Of a stretch of 64,000 bases of DNA, positions 9,661 to 19,742 are shown piece by piece. The stretch is from assembly GCF_042453785.1 (NCBI RefSeq), contig NC_091673.1:15719501-15783500 (forward strand), given 5' to 3'. Both the position numbers and the translations under genes were made by a program. The notes below the pieces were generated by a model. It ran no database searches. It had not been told where the DNA came from and worked only from the letters and a program-made list of their open reading frames with translations. The DNA is from Malus domestica (taxonomy: Eukaryota > Streptophyta > Magnoliopsida > Rosales > Rosaceae). Numbering within the stretch: the stretch's first letter is position 1; every line of letters begins with the position of its first letter.

Positions 9661-12600
9661 TAGCACCAGAGCCAGGTCAAAAAAAAAAAAAAAAGGAAAA
9701 AACCCCTAGTTACGATAGCATTGTCGTGGCTCAACCGTGTTTGGTGCGACGACCTTGATTAGCGAGCAATTATTGGTGTTGCTATCGCTCGATCAGTGAG
9801 CGACTATTGTCGTTGCTACCCTTTCTAAATTCAGAACGAACAACAAGCGACACCTTCGTTGCTAACCTGAATTTGTCGAATCATTTCACTCTTCGTTGTG
9901 TGACACGACAGACTAGTTGGTCTGTTTGCTTCTGATTTGATTAGAAGCCGTGAAGGATTGCACTGATTACAGCTTAAACGACTTGTGCCTCTGCGCCGTA
10001 CCTGACTCGAGGTCCGATGACCCACGAACAAATGCAGATCTCGACCCACTGGAATTGCTATCTGAACCTCGAAGCCACATCGAACCCTGACCTGCATCTG
10101 CACTGCTGCAATCCTGAGCTTTGATATGTACTCGCATCTTCTGTGACTTCTATCAGCCATAAAGAACCAACCATCACCGCTACTCCAATCTGTTTTGAAC
10201 TGCTGCTATTTTCCTCACTAGAGTCTTGAACCAAGGAGAATCAAAATGGAAGAGAAAAAAACTAATGGTGTTAGGCATTTTTTAATCTTTTTTGGCCCAT
10301 ACTGATTGCGACTGTGCTTGGGCCAAGTATATTTGGAGATTGGGCTTTTATCCATCACTTACTTTGTACCGAGAGCAATGGTAGGCCGAACTCGTCGAAT
10401 CAATAGTAACCAGTCCAAAATTCTTGGACATTCTTCTTATCGTCCATCTAGCAAATGTTCTCACTGCGGTTTGGAAGGACATTCGAAAAATCGATGTTTC
10501 AAGCTTATTGGTTATCTTGATAATTGGGACAAGACTTGTGACCCCCGTTATGACAAGTCGCGTGCATTGATTGCTGAAGTTAAGGTAACTTCTGATCATA
10601 TAGGTAAAAATGGTAAGGCTTTAAATGTTTCTACATCTGTTACGAATAATACATGGATAATTGATTATGGTGCTACTGAACATATGATTTGTGATTCTAG
10701 ACAGGTACAAACCCTAAAACCATCCACTAAAATTGTCGTTAGTGTTGCCAATGGTAATGTTGCCCCAATTATTGGGGAAGGCGATGTCTCACTTTTTGAT
10801 ACCCTGAATCTTGATTGTGTACTCGTTGTTTCTTCTCTTGACTATAATTTATTATTTGTTGCTCAAATAACTATCACCCTACCTTGTCTTGTGATTTTTT
10901 GTCATTCTTTTTGTATTTTTAAGGATATTCGTACTCGCAAGACGATTGGTTATGGTATTAGGAAGGGAAAGCTTTACTACTTGGGGAGAAGCTTTCACCT
11001 TAGCTGGGTATCTCATGAATCGTGTTCCATCTCGGTTAGTCAACTTTAACTCTTTCTTTATATGTTGATGCTCCTACAGTTCCTAATCTTCCACCTCACG
11101 TGTTTGGCTATGTGGCTTTCGTTCATCTTCATAAACAACTGAGAGGTAAGCTTGAACCTTAGGCTTTACGATGTGTGTTTGTGGGGTATGCCTCAATTAA
11201 AAAAAGGTATCGTTGTTATCACCATTCGACGAAAAAATTGTTTCACTATGGATGTTGCGTTTCATGAGAATGATATGTACTTTGCCAATCTCGAGTCTGC
11301 ACTTCAGAGGGAGATTTAGACAAAAGTTCAAACTCTTGATTACCAAATATAGATAATGTGAATGATTTGGATTTAAGTGGTGATGTCTTGGAAATAAGTG
11401 GTGATCATTCACACACAAACAATGATGTGAATGAATTGGAACTGAGTGGTAATGTCTTGGAGACAAATGGTGATCATTCACATGCAATGTTGAAAATCTT
11501 GAAAGGGACGAGTCGACATCGCCAGATAACTCACTGCCTGATAGCTCACTGCCAGTTTCCTCACTACCAGATAGTCATGTGTCACCAACTACCTCACAGT
11601 TAACCTTGAGTCCCAATAACCATAATTAATCATCTTCGATCTCAGATGCACCACCACCACGTCGTCTCCTTGATCGTGTCAACCGAGGTATTCCTAAACT
11701 TACTTATGAAGCTGACACTAAATGCAAAACTAGGTATTCGGTGAGTAAGCCCAACCCTGAGTCTAATGTGCTATACCTATTAAGTAATTATGTGTCTACC
11801 AATCACCTATCAGAATCAAATAAGTCATTTGTGCATCAATTATCTACTATATCTATTCTTAACAGTGTGCATGAGGCTTTTGCTGATCCACGTTGGCAAG
11901 CAGCAATGAATGAAATGTTGAAGTCTTTGAAGAAGAATGCTACCTGGGAGATTACAAACTTCTAGCTGGCAAGAAACTTGTGGGATGCAAATGTGTCTAT
12001 ACAGTGAAGTACAAAGCTGACGGGACGGTGGATCGCTTTAAGGCAAGACTACTAGCAAAAAGATATACTAAAAAATATGGAATTGACTATACAGATACAT
12101 TTACCTTTATGGCCAAGATCAATACAGTCTGTGTTTTGTTATCCTTGGCTGCAAATCTTAATTGGCCATTACAGCAGTTCGACATGAAGAATGCCTTCTT
12201 GTATGGGGATTTGACATAAGAGATTTACATGGAACTCCCACCAGGGAGTAACGTTCCAGATATGCATAGACAAAAGGTGTGCAGGCTTCAAAAATCATTG
12301 TATAGGTTGAAATAGTCCCTAGGAGCATGGTTCGGTAGATTTACCAAGTCTATGAAAGCATTTGGATATAAGCAAAGTAATTGTGATCACACGCTGTTCT
12401 TAAAACGTCGGAATGGAAAGCTTACAACACTCATTGTCTATGTGGATGACATGGTAGTTACCAGTAATGATCCAGATGAGCGTGCAGCCTTGCAAAAATA
12501 TTTAAGTACATAATTCAAGATGAATGATCTTGGGTCTCTGAAATATTTTCTCGGGATTGAGGTATCAAAGAGCAAGTCAGGAATCTTCCTGTCACAGAGA

Positions 12601-13403
12601 AAGTATATTCTTGATCTGTTATAAGAAATTAGCATGTCAGCATGCAAACCCCTGACTACTCCGTTGGTAGAAGGAATGAAGCTGAGCATTGATCTAAACC
12701 AAGTATCGGTGGATACGGAGAGGTATCAATGGTTAGTGGGAAGATTAATGTCTTTGGCACATACTAGACCAAACCTTGCTCATGCCTTGAGTGTCGTTAG
12801 TCAATACATGCATGATCCAAGAGAATAACACATGAATGCAGTTATGAGAATATTGAGTTATTTAAAAGGAAGTCCGGGGAAAAGGGATTTTATTTAAGAA
12901 GAATGGTCATTTCAGTATTAAAGGTTATACGGATGCTGATTGGGCTAGTTTGAGTGATAATAGGCGCTTAACATCAGGTTACTTCACCGTTGTTGGTGGA
13001 AATATGGTTACTTGGAGAAGCAAGAAGCAGGGAGTAGTAGCAAGGTCAAGTGCAAAAGTGGAATACAGAAGTATGGCCCTTGGTATTTGTGAGATTTTAT
13101 GGCTTAAACTACTACTACAAGATTTGGGTGTCAAACATAGTCAACTGATGAAGTTGTTTTGTGATAATAAGGCTGCTCGCGATATTGCTCGTAATCCAGT
13201 GCAAGATGATAGAACTAAACATGTAGAGGTTGACAGGTTCTTTATTAAAGAAAAGTTAGAAGGTAAAATAATTGAAGTGCCTCCAATTAGAACTGAAGAT
13301 CAAATAGCTGACATTCTCACCAAAGCAGTTTCTAGTGAACAGTTCTCTAAGTTTCTAGACAAGTTGGGCATGTGTAACATATATGCACCAACTTGAGGGG
13401 GAG

Positions 13404-13586
13404 TGTTGATTTGTATAGTTTCCTATAATTTACGATTTCCTAGTTTAGGATGGATCCCATGTAATCTAGGAGAAATCTCTTCATAATCTCCTGTAATTAT
13501 TCTTCCCTATTTGGTTAGGATTAAGATTGTATATATTATACATCTTCCTGCAAAGAATAAACATATCATTCAAAGCATTCTCTTCT
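13404..13586 (+). repeat. 3' LTR of the copia element (183 bp)
   Basis: Begins TGTTGATTTGTATAG right after the polypurine tract. Its end abuts the target duplication 13587-13591, which itself is only a few bases from the TATA box of STP B. Confidence 0.9.
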
Positions 13587-13594
13587 ATATCTAG

Positions 13595-13602
13595 TATATA
13601 AA
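13595..13602 (+). promoter_or_regulatory. TATA box of STP B, adjacent to the copia 3' LTR
   Basis: TATATAAA followed by a run of C (AACCCCCC), about 155 bp upstream of the ATG at 13756. The same TATA-plus-C-run arrangement occurs at gene D (40419-40429) and on the minus strand at gene C (25225-25214). The copia element ends 8 bp upstream, so its LTR now supplies the immediate upstream sequence. Confidence 0.65.
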
Positions 13603-13755
13603 CCCCCCTCTAGGACACACTTTTCATTGTACCGAGCTATTCAAACCTTTTCCATGAGGTCGTTAATGAGTAATTTAAAATCCACACTTCAACCAAATTA
13701 GATACTGAGAGTTAAGGCGCAGCCAAAGTAAGTAATTAATTCTGAAGCAGAAGCC

Positions 13756-15708
13756 ATGGCCGGCGGTTGATTTGCGGCCTCCTCAGGAGGCGGAGACTTC
13801 GAAGCAAAGATCACACCTCTTGTGATCATATCGTGCATAATGGCCGCAAGCGGAGGCCTCATGTTCGGCTATGATGTTGGCATTTCAGGTTCACACAAAT
13901 GCACACTTATACAATTAACTATTCACGTTTTTTCTTAAAAAAAATGATTAGAGTTTATGGATAATTAATTTTGTTGAATTCGTATATGGTTATATAATGC
14001 AGGGGGCGTTACATCCATGCCCCATTTCCAAAAGAAATTCTTCCCGGCTGTGTATAGGAAGACTCAAGAACCTGGACTAGAGAGCAACTACTGCAAATAT
14101 GAAAATCAAGGCTTGCAGGTGTTCACATCTTCATTGTACCTGGCTGCTTTAATATCAACCTTCATTGCGTCGTACACAACCAGATCACTAGGCCGAACTA
14201 AGTTGATTGCTGGGATATTTTTCGTAGTTGGAGCAGTTTTTAATGGTGCAGTAATACCTTCTCATGCTTATCATTGGGAGGATCTTGCTTGGTTGTGGAG
14301 TTGGTTTTGCTAACCAGGTGCAAACCATAAAATCTTAATCTTATCTTCTTTTAAAGAAAAATATTCTTTTTTGTTTATAAATTACCTGCTTCTTGACTGC
14401 TGACTAGGATTTGCATGATGTCTAGCTACCTTTTCCTATTACATGCCTTGAACACAATATAATTACTGATCAACGTAATATATTTACAGGCAGTTCCGCT
14501 TTTCCTTTCGGAAATTGCACCAACAAGAAGTCGAGGGGCACTTAACATCCTCTTCCAACTCGATCAATATTACCATTGGCATTCTTTTTGCAAACCTTAT
14601 CAATTACGGAACTAACAAGTAAGCCGGGCCAATCTTGCTAGCTAATTCAAAAGACAAAATCTGAAGTTCTGAGACAACAAATTTTAGTGTAGTAATTTGT
14701 TCCAATCACTTGAAAGAATATACAACTAAGTAATATTTTGTGTTACCATACATGCGCAGAATTACGGGAGGATATGGATGGAGGGTATCGCTGGGTTTGG
14801 CTGGGATTCCTGCAGGTTTGCTAACCTTGGGGTCGCTCGTTGTGGTAGATACTCCTAACAGTTTGATTGAACGAGGTAAGTTGGAGGAAGGAAAAGCAGT
14901 TCTTAAAAGGATTCGTGGTGTCGACAATGTGGATCCAGAATTCTTAGAGATTGTTGAGGCAAGTCGGGTGGCTAAAGAAGTGAAGAATCCCTTCCAAAAT
15001 CTCCTTAAGCGTAGGAACAGGCCACAACTGGTCATTGCAGTTATGATGCAGGTGTTCCAACAATTCACTGGCATCAATGCAGTCATGTTCTACGCTCCGG
15101 TTTTATTCCAGACCTTCGGGTTCAAGAGTGATGCTTCCCTATACTCAGCGGTTATAACAGGAGCTGTCAACGTGCTGTCAACCGTTGTATTAATCTACTT
15201 TGTCGACAAAGCTGGTCGCCGTGTTCTCTTGTTAGAAGCCGGTGTCCAGATGTTCCTTTCTCAATTGGTGGTTGCAATAGTTATGGGACTCAGAGTCCAG
15301 GATAACTCTAACAACCTTACTCCAGGCTTGGCAATCCTTGTAGTGGTTATGGTCAGCAGCTTTGTGTCTTCCTTTGCATGGTTTTGGGGACCTCTTGGGT
15401 GGTTGATCCCTAGTGAGACATTTCCCCTAGAGGCTCGCTCGGCCGGCCAGAGTGTGGCTGTGTGCATCAACATGTTCTTCACCTTTATTATAGCACAAGC
15501 CTTCCTCTCAATGCTTTGCCATATGAAGTTTGGCATTTTTTTGTTCTTCACTGCTTGGGTTCTTGTCATGACAACCTTTGCCATGTTCTTAATTCATGAG
15601 ACCAAGCATGTCCCGATCGAAGAGATGATAGAAAGAGTCTGGAAACAACATTGGTTCTGGAAGAGATTCATGGGTGACTTTGAAGATGATCGCAAGGCAT
15701 ATGCTTGA
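13756..15708 (+). pseudogene. STP13-like hexose transporter copy B (pseudogene, 4 exons)
   Basis: Exon equivalents are 13756-13888, 14003-14317, 14490-14618 and 14760-15708, with GT-AG borders kept. Compared with D, codon 5 is TGA (13768-13770) where D has GGG. Exon 2 has a 6-base in-frame loss at the GRKLTMF site (about 14195) and a 2-base net loss near 14250 that shifts frame before the GRILLGCG motif. Exon 3 has a 4-base insertion (GATC, about 14562). The last exon is open for 322 codons and keeps [14 protein letters not shown], but PETKG has become HETKH and SWGPLGWL is FWGPLGWL. Like D it lacks the intron before the QQ motif, and intron 3 is nearly identical to that of D, so B and D are recent duplicates. 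A copia element disrupts its promoter and another insertion its 3' region. No functional transporter is expected. Confidence 0.92.
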
Positions 15709-15829
15709 ACTAAGATTTTACAAGATTCCGGACTCTGAGGCTTCGAAGTTCTTCTTTTAGTTCAACTAGCGTCACAACACGAGCTCTCTTTACATGCCAA
15801 ATGTTTGTTTAGTTAATGTTTTGAGAGGT

Positions 15830-16837
15830 CTTAGTAGCAGGTTGGCACAGCTGAAATTATATATAAAAAAAATAAATAAATAAAAAAGCAGCTATGAAAA
15901 AATGTTGGGGGTGTAAAATGTGTTTGGTAAATGTAAAAATAAGTGCTTTTTTTCCAAGTTCTAACCAAAATAAGCAGAAAAATGGAAGCAGCATTTTGCT
16001 GCTCCTCAAAACCAGCTTTATTTTCAAAGTAGGCAGATGAACAATAAAGTTTAATGAAACTTTCTTAAACCCAATTACACCCTCTTTCTCCTTCTCGCTT
16101 CCCTCATTGTATCAAATCATCGAATCCGATTGTTTGAGAGGACGAGGTCCCTCAGCGAGTTGAATCCGGCACTTGATGCAAGCTGAAGATATACGGGATG
16201 AAGGATTGACTGTTGATTACCAAGGTCGAATTCAAAGAGCACCAAGGTCAAATTCAAAGAGCTCCATTTCATTGACACGGTCAAATTCAGAGAGCTCCGA
16301 CGAATTCAGAGAGCTCCATTCATTGACACAGAGAGACAGCTCGTGAAAACCATGGTCAAATTCATCATCTCGAGCCCGAAGCACGCGGATTCGAACAACA
16401 ATTTCTTCTCCGGGAATGAGACAAGACGGAGGAAAAAGAACCCAAATGGGAATTCTTTCTCTTCGTGCTGAAATCTGTCGTCGATTTTGGTGATTGGGAA
16501 GGGAAGAGAACAGAGGGTTGGAGGGGAGGGATTTGGATCTTGAGCTGTGACCCGAAAATGACGAAGATTGAAGATGAAATTATAAATAAAAAATAAAATA
16601 AATTATTATTTCACATTTGATATTATATAATTTTAGTCATTTATTATAGTTGCAACAGTTTTAAATAAAGTTTACCAAATACTTGAACATTATTTTTTTT
16701 TTTTTTGTTAAAAGCACTTTTACAATAAAAATTTATTAAACATTTAACTGTTTTATTTTACAACTGATTATTTTTATAACACAGTAAAAATAATTTTTTT
16801 TATAAAAAAACACATTATTACCAAACTAGCCCTTAAG
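15830..16837. mobile_element. Non-autonomous DNA element inserted in the 3' region of STP B
   Basis: The 3' flank of B matches that of D up to TGTTTTGAGA (about 15825) and again from ACTTCCCTTTTG (about 16860; D about 42735). The roughly 1-kb stretch between has no counterpart in D. Its right end reads ACCAAACTAGCCCTTAAG and the left part contains GTGTTTGGTAAATG, resembling the short inverted ends GGGCTAGTTTGGTAA of hAT-type miniature elements. Exact borders and target duplication were not resolved. No coding sequence is seen. Confidence 0.5.
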
Positions 16838-17431
16838 CTTTCCACAATATATTGTTGGACTTCCCTTTTGGATTGTATTCTTTCGATCTCTTTTCAAAAG
16901 TACTTTTCTTTTGTATTTTAATCTTTCAATCTCGTTTTTCAATTCAGTAGTCGGATGCAGTTGCCATTAATTGTTTTTAATGCGTTATTTGTTCATATGA
17001 ATTGTAGAGATTTTTTTTTTCTTTTTGAACTCAACTTTTGTTTCTTTACACTGAAAATGAAAATTAAATATGCATTTTCTAATTTACTCCAGTTTGTTTT
17101 TTTTTTTTTTTTTTTTGGTAAAAGTGCGAATAAATAGATGTAAAATAAAGTTGTGAAGCTACCTTGTAAATAAAGTCAAGAGGAAAGAATGAATTATTTT
17201 TTAGTCATTTAACATATTTATAGCAATTTATATAAAAATTTACCACATACTCAGATATTAGTTTTTTTTTTTTGTTAAAACCACTTTTACCAACCCAAAA
17301 AGCAATTTATATAAACGATCTGTCATCCACAATCTCTCTCTCTCTCTCTCGCACATCATCTTAGCCATCTACGAACCCAAAAAGCCTAAATATTCTGATG
17401 AAATTAAAACATAACTTGTGCACAAGTGGCC
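16838..17431. other. Intergenic, AT-rich, with poly-T and CT microsatellite
   Basis: The start continues the 3' flank of STP B. Further on there are poly-T tracts (about 17098-17116, 17262) and fragments resembling the end of the 15.8-16.8 kb element (TTTACCACATACTCAG...GTTAAAACCACTTTTACC). A (CT)n run lies at about 17334-17350. No gene is seen. Confidence 0.5.
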
Positions 17432-17540
17432 CTCTGCCATAGTGGTAGATAAGAGTGTTGTCTTTGCACCTTGACATGGATTCAAATCTCGTCGACTCTC
17501 TAATCTAACATCTAATCTAACAAATTTATCGCTTGAACAA
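17432..17540 (+). repeat. tRNA-derived SINE-like relic
   Basis: GCCATAGTGGTAGATAAGAG resembles a pol III box A and GGATTCAAATCTCGTCG resembles box B (consensus GGTTCGAATCC). Their spacing of about 45 bases is close to that of tRNA-derived SINE heads. The acceptor stem is not convincing and box B is mutated, so this is a decayed SINE or tRNA pseudogene rather than a tRNA gene. Confidence 0.4.
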
Positions 17541-17812
17541 AAAAATACAAAACTTGTGGCAAAACATCAAAGTAGATATTGCAGCAAAGTTTGAGAGGAT
17601 TAAAAAGGAACTCTCTGAATTGAAGAAGTCACAAGAACGTGACGACCTTTCACACAAGAAGTCACTGGTAAACAAATCAAATGAGTAGAAAAGAAAAGAA
17701 ATGGATTGCAAACTTGGAATCTTATTTCATAGACTTTACACTAGTACTATAAAATTGTCAAGACAACTACATATAACTTGAAAATATCACAAGTCATACT
17801 TAATTTTTTCTA

Positions 17813-18049
17813 TTACCTAGCACGAGGCCTTTTGGAAGCTCACTGGCTTCGGGTTCCATCGGAACTCCGAAGTTAAGCGAGTTCGGGCGAGAGCATTTCC
17901 AGGATGGGTGATCTCCTAGGAAGTTTTTGTTTGAGTTCCCAGAAACAAAACCAAACCATGAGGGTGTGTTCGGGGTCCAAAGCAGACAATATCGTGCTAC
18001 AGCAGAGTCGAACCCGGAATGTGGTGGGGGCCCGGGCCGGGATGTGACA
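17813..18049 (-). mobile_element. Cassandra-type TRIM LTR fragment carrying 5S-rRNA-derived sequence
   Basis: On the minus strand it begins TGTCACATCCCGGCCCGGG (18049 leftward). On the plus strand bases about 17850-17925 match plant 5S rRNA, including AACTCCGAAGTTAAGCG, GGGCGAGAG and AGGATGGGTGATCTCCT (internal control region boxes). Cassandra elements are known to carry 5S-derived sequence in the LTR. Only one LTR is visible, ending near the AGCACGAGGCC end, with no internal domain or second copy, so it is a truncated solo LTR. The 5S part has several changes and lacks canonical ends, so it is not a functional 5S gene. Confidence 0.85.
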
Positions 18050-18341
18050 TTAATTGAGTCTTTCAAGTTTGAAGAATGTTAAATAAAATTAATAAATTAA
18101 AAAACTCTTTTTTGTCAAAAAATTAAATTAAATTTTGTATATTAATAAATTTAAATATTTAATGGGGAGACATTAAATAAAATGCACATTAATTATTTTG
18201 AATTAAGGACACATCAAGGGATTATAATCAATATGTAATCTAACACCAGGTTTATTTAAATTTCAATCTTCTTGAAGGATTAAAGTTAAAAAAAAACTCC
18301 TTTTTATAATATAACAAAAAAAAAGAAGTTACATCTAGGTA
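18050..18341. other. AT-rich spacer
   Basis: No ORF, RNA or repeat structure recognised between the Cassandra LTR and the next transposon. Confidence 0.5.
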
Positions 18342-18350
18342 AAAGGACAT

Positions 18351-19085
18351 AGGGGTGGGAAATTTTGCCATAAACTGATTTATCGACCGAACCATACCGG
18401 TCGGCTCATAATGGTATGGTATAGTTTTGGCATTTTTTCATAATCGGTTGGCATTTTACCGAACCGACAATTAATGGCATGGCTTTGGTAATTGATTTTG
18501 TATGATGGCGGTATGCCATACCTACCAATATATATATATATATTTTTAGATATTTTGGGTATTTTTTACATGCTTGACTCCTCAGTTTTAGGGTTTAGAA
18601 AATAAATGACTCCTTAGTTTTAGGGTTTAAAAAATATAAGTATATGTATATGATTCATGCCATAATAAATATAGAAAATATTGTTAACAAAATTGATAGC
18701 ATGATGATTACCGATACTATATATACACGTACATATATATGATTTTGAATGTATATGCGTTGCTTATGTTTAGGATGATGGGGTCTAGCCAATCAACCGC
18801 TAGTGCACAACATGAATTAACCCAAAATGACACAATGCAACCGAACAAGCACCCAAATCTGAAAATCAAATTGAGCCCTTGGAACTAGAAGATAGCGAGG
18901 AAGAAGTGGAAACCACCGGTTGTGCCATTTACCAATTGAACCAGCCAATAATTTTGGCTGAACCAATTTTTGGCTACCACAAGAAGACGATTGGTTAGTG
19001 GTAACTGATTTTCGGTAATTATGTATATGTGGCTGCCAAGTGGCACAAGGAATTTGGCACGGTTTGCCAACCGAACCCAGCCCTA
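18351..19085. mobile_element. 735-bp MITE with 9-bp target duplication (Mutator-like)
   Basis: The ends AGGGGTGGGAA and TTCGGTTGGCAAACC-type inverted counterpart (right end CCGAACCCAGCCCTA) form short inverted repeats. The 9-mer AAAGGACAT is directly repeated at 18342-18350 and 19086-19094, the length typical of Mutator-like elements. The interior is full of GGTA/ACCGAACCGAC motifs and has no transposase. One caution is that a similar AAGGACATAAACC string occurs once more at 19147, so this 9-mer is locally repetitive. Confidence 0.65.
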
Positions 19086-19199
19086 AAAGGACATAAACCT
19101 TACTTCACATAATACAAGAAAATTGATAAAATGAACATGAAAAAGAAGGACATAAACCTTATCCCTTTAGAAACAAAATATAAAAAAAAAAAAGATACA

Positions 19200-19739
19200 A
19201 GGAAAAGAGGGGGGTGACATGAAACCTAATCCCTCTAAAGCCAAACTTAAAAGGTCTAAACCTACAAAATAAGTCGAACAACACCACAAGGTTAGAAAAA
19301 GAAAAAGGGAGACAAATTTGTATGCTGATATGCACATTATTCGGAGAAGCGAAAGCTAGGCAAGCCAGCATAGTCCGAAAACAAAGCAACACAAACCACC
19401 GGCGAAGGAGAATCATGCCATATCTAAGTTTGAGAAAATAAGCATATGTTAGCAAGTTTGTCTGCGACAACATTTCCTTCGCGATATATTTGAGAGGGAT
19501 AGAAGTTATCTTCCGAATGCGGTCCAAACAAATAGACCATTGTGTACGAAGAGGCTAAGGAGGATAAAACTCAGTCAATTGGAGAAATATATTATTGAAG
19601 GGTTCGGGATATGAGAAGCCAATAGCGCAAACGGAGGAGAGTGATCTGCAAGGGACAATCAAACATCAGTTTGAGAAGCAGGCTTCTTTCAAGAAAGGTA
19701 TGTCTGCATTCTACTAGTTGAATTTTTTTTTTTATTCGT
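19200..19739 (-). mobile_element. LINE fragment: RNase H-like region
   Basis: On the minus strand, in shifting frames, the sequence reads SREGNVVADKLAN (about 19480-19440) and DYAGLPSFRF (about 19360), matching the C-terminal RNase H (RVT_3) domain carried by many plant non-LTR elements and related genes (REGNxVADxLA...GLPNYRF). Stops and frameshifts are present. The matching zinc-binding RT piece lies at 21400-21860 on the same strand, with other insertions between, so these may be parts of one LINE. Confidence 0.55.
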
Positions 19740-19742
19740 TTA

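Larger units (their letters stand above)
9480..13586 (+). mobile_element. Ty1/copia retrotransposon with both LTRs and ATATC target duplication (decayed)
   Basis: LTRs at 9480-9660 and 13404-13586 flank a decayed gag-pol. The 5-bp target duplication ATATC is at 9475-9479 and 13587-13591. The primer-binding site (9661-9673, TAGCACCAGAGCC) differs from the initiator-Met-tRNA site TGGTATCAGAGCC by three transitions. The polypurine tract GAGGGGGAG lies directly before the 3' LTR. Domains in order: zinc knuckle CSHCGLEGHSKNRC (10450-10500), protease with DYGA in place of DSGA (about 10666), pre-integrase RKGKLYYL (about 10970), integrase tail, RT (KNAFLYGD about 12190, YVDDM about 12440) and RNase H (12950-13396). 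The integrase catalytic core is missing. RT is broken by several TAA/TAG stops consistent with C-to-T change. Non-autonomous and old. Confidence 0.93.

Noticed and set aside
14706..15086. Minus-strand ORF opposite STP B (and its twin 41548-41907 opposite D)
   Set aside because: Shadow of the conserved transporter exon; codon pattern and conservation belong to the plus strand.
17440..17505. Possible tRNA gene
   Set aside because: Box A and box B resemble tRNA, but box B is mutated and I could not form a proper acceptor stem, so it is listed as a SINE relic.
17850..17930. Possible genuine 5S rRNA gene
   Set aside because: The match is confined to the central part, the ends are wrong, and the flanks match a Cassandra-type LTR.
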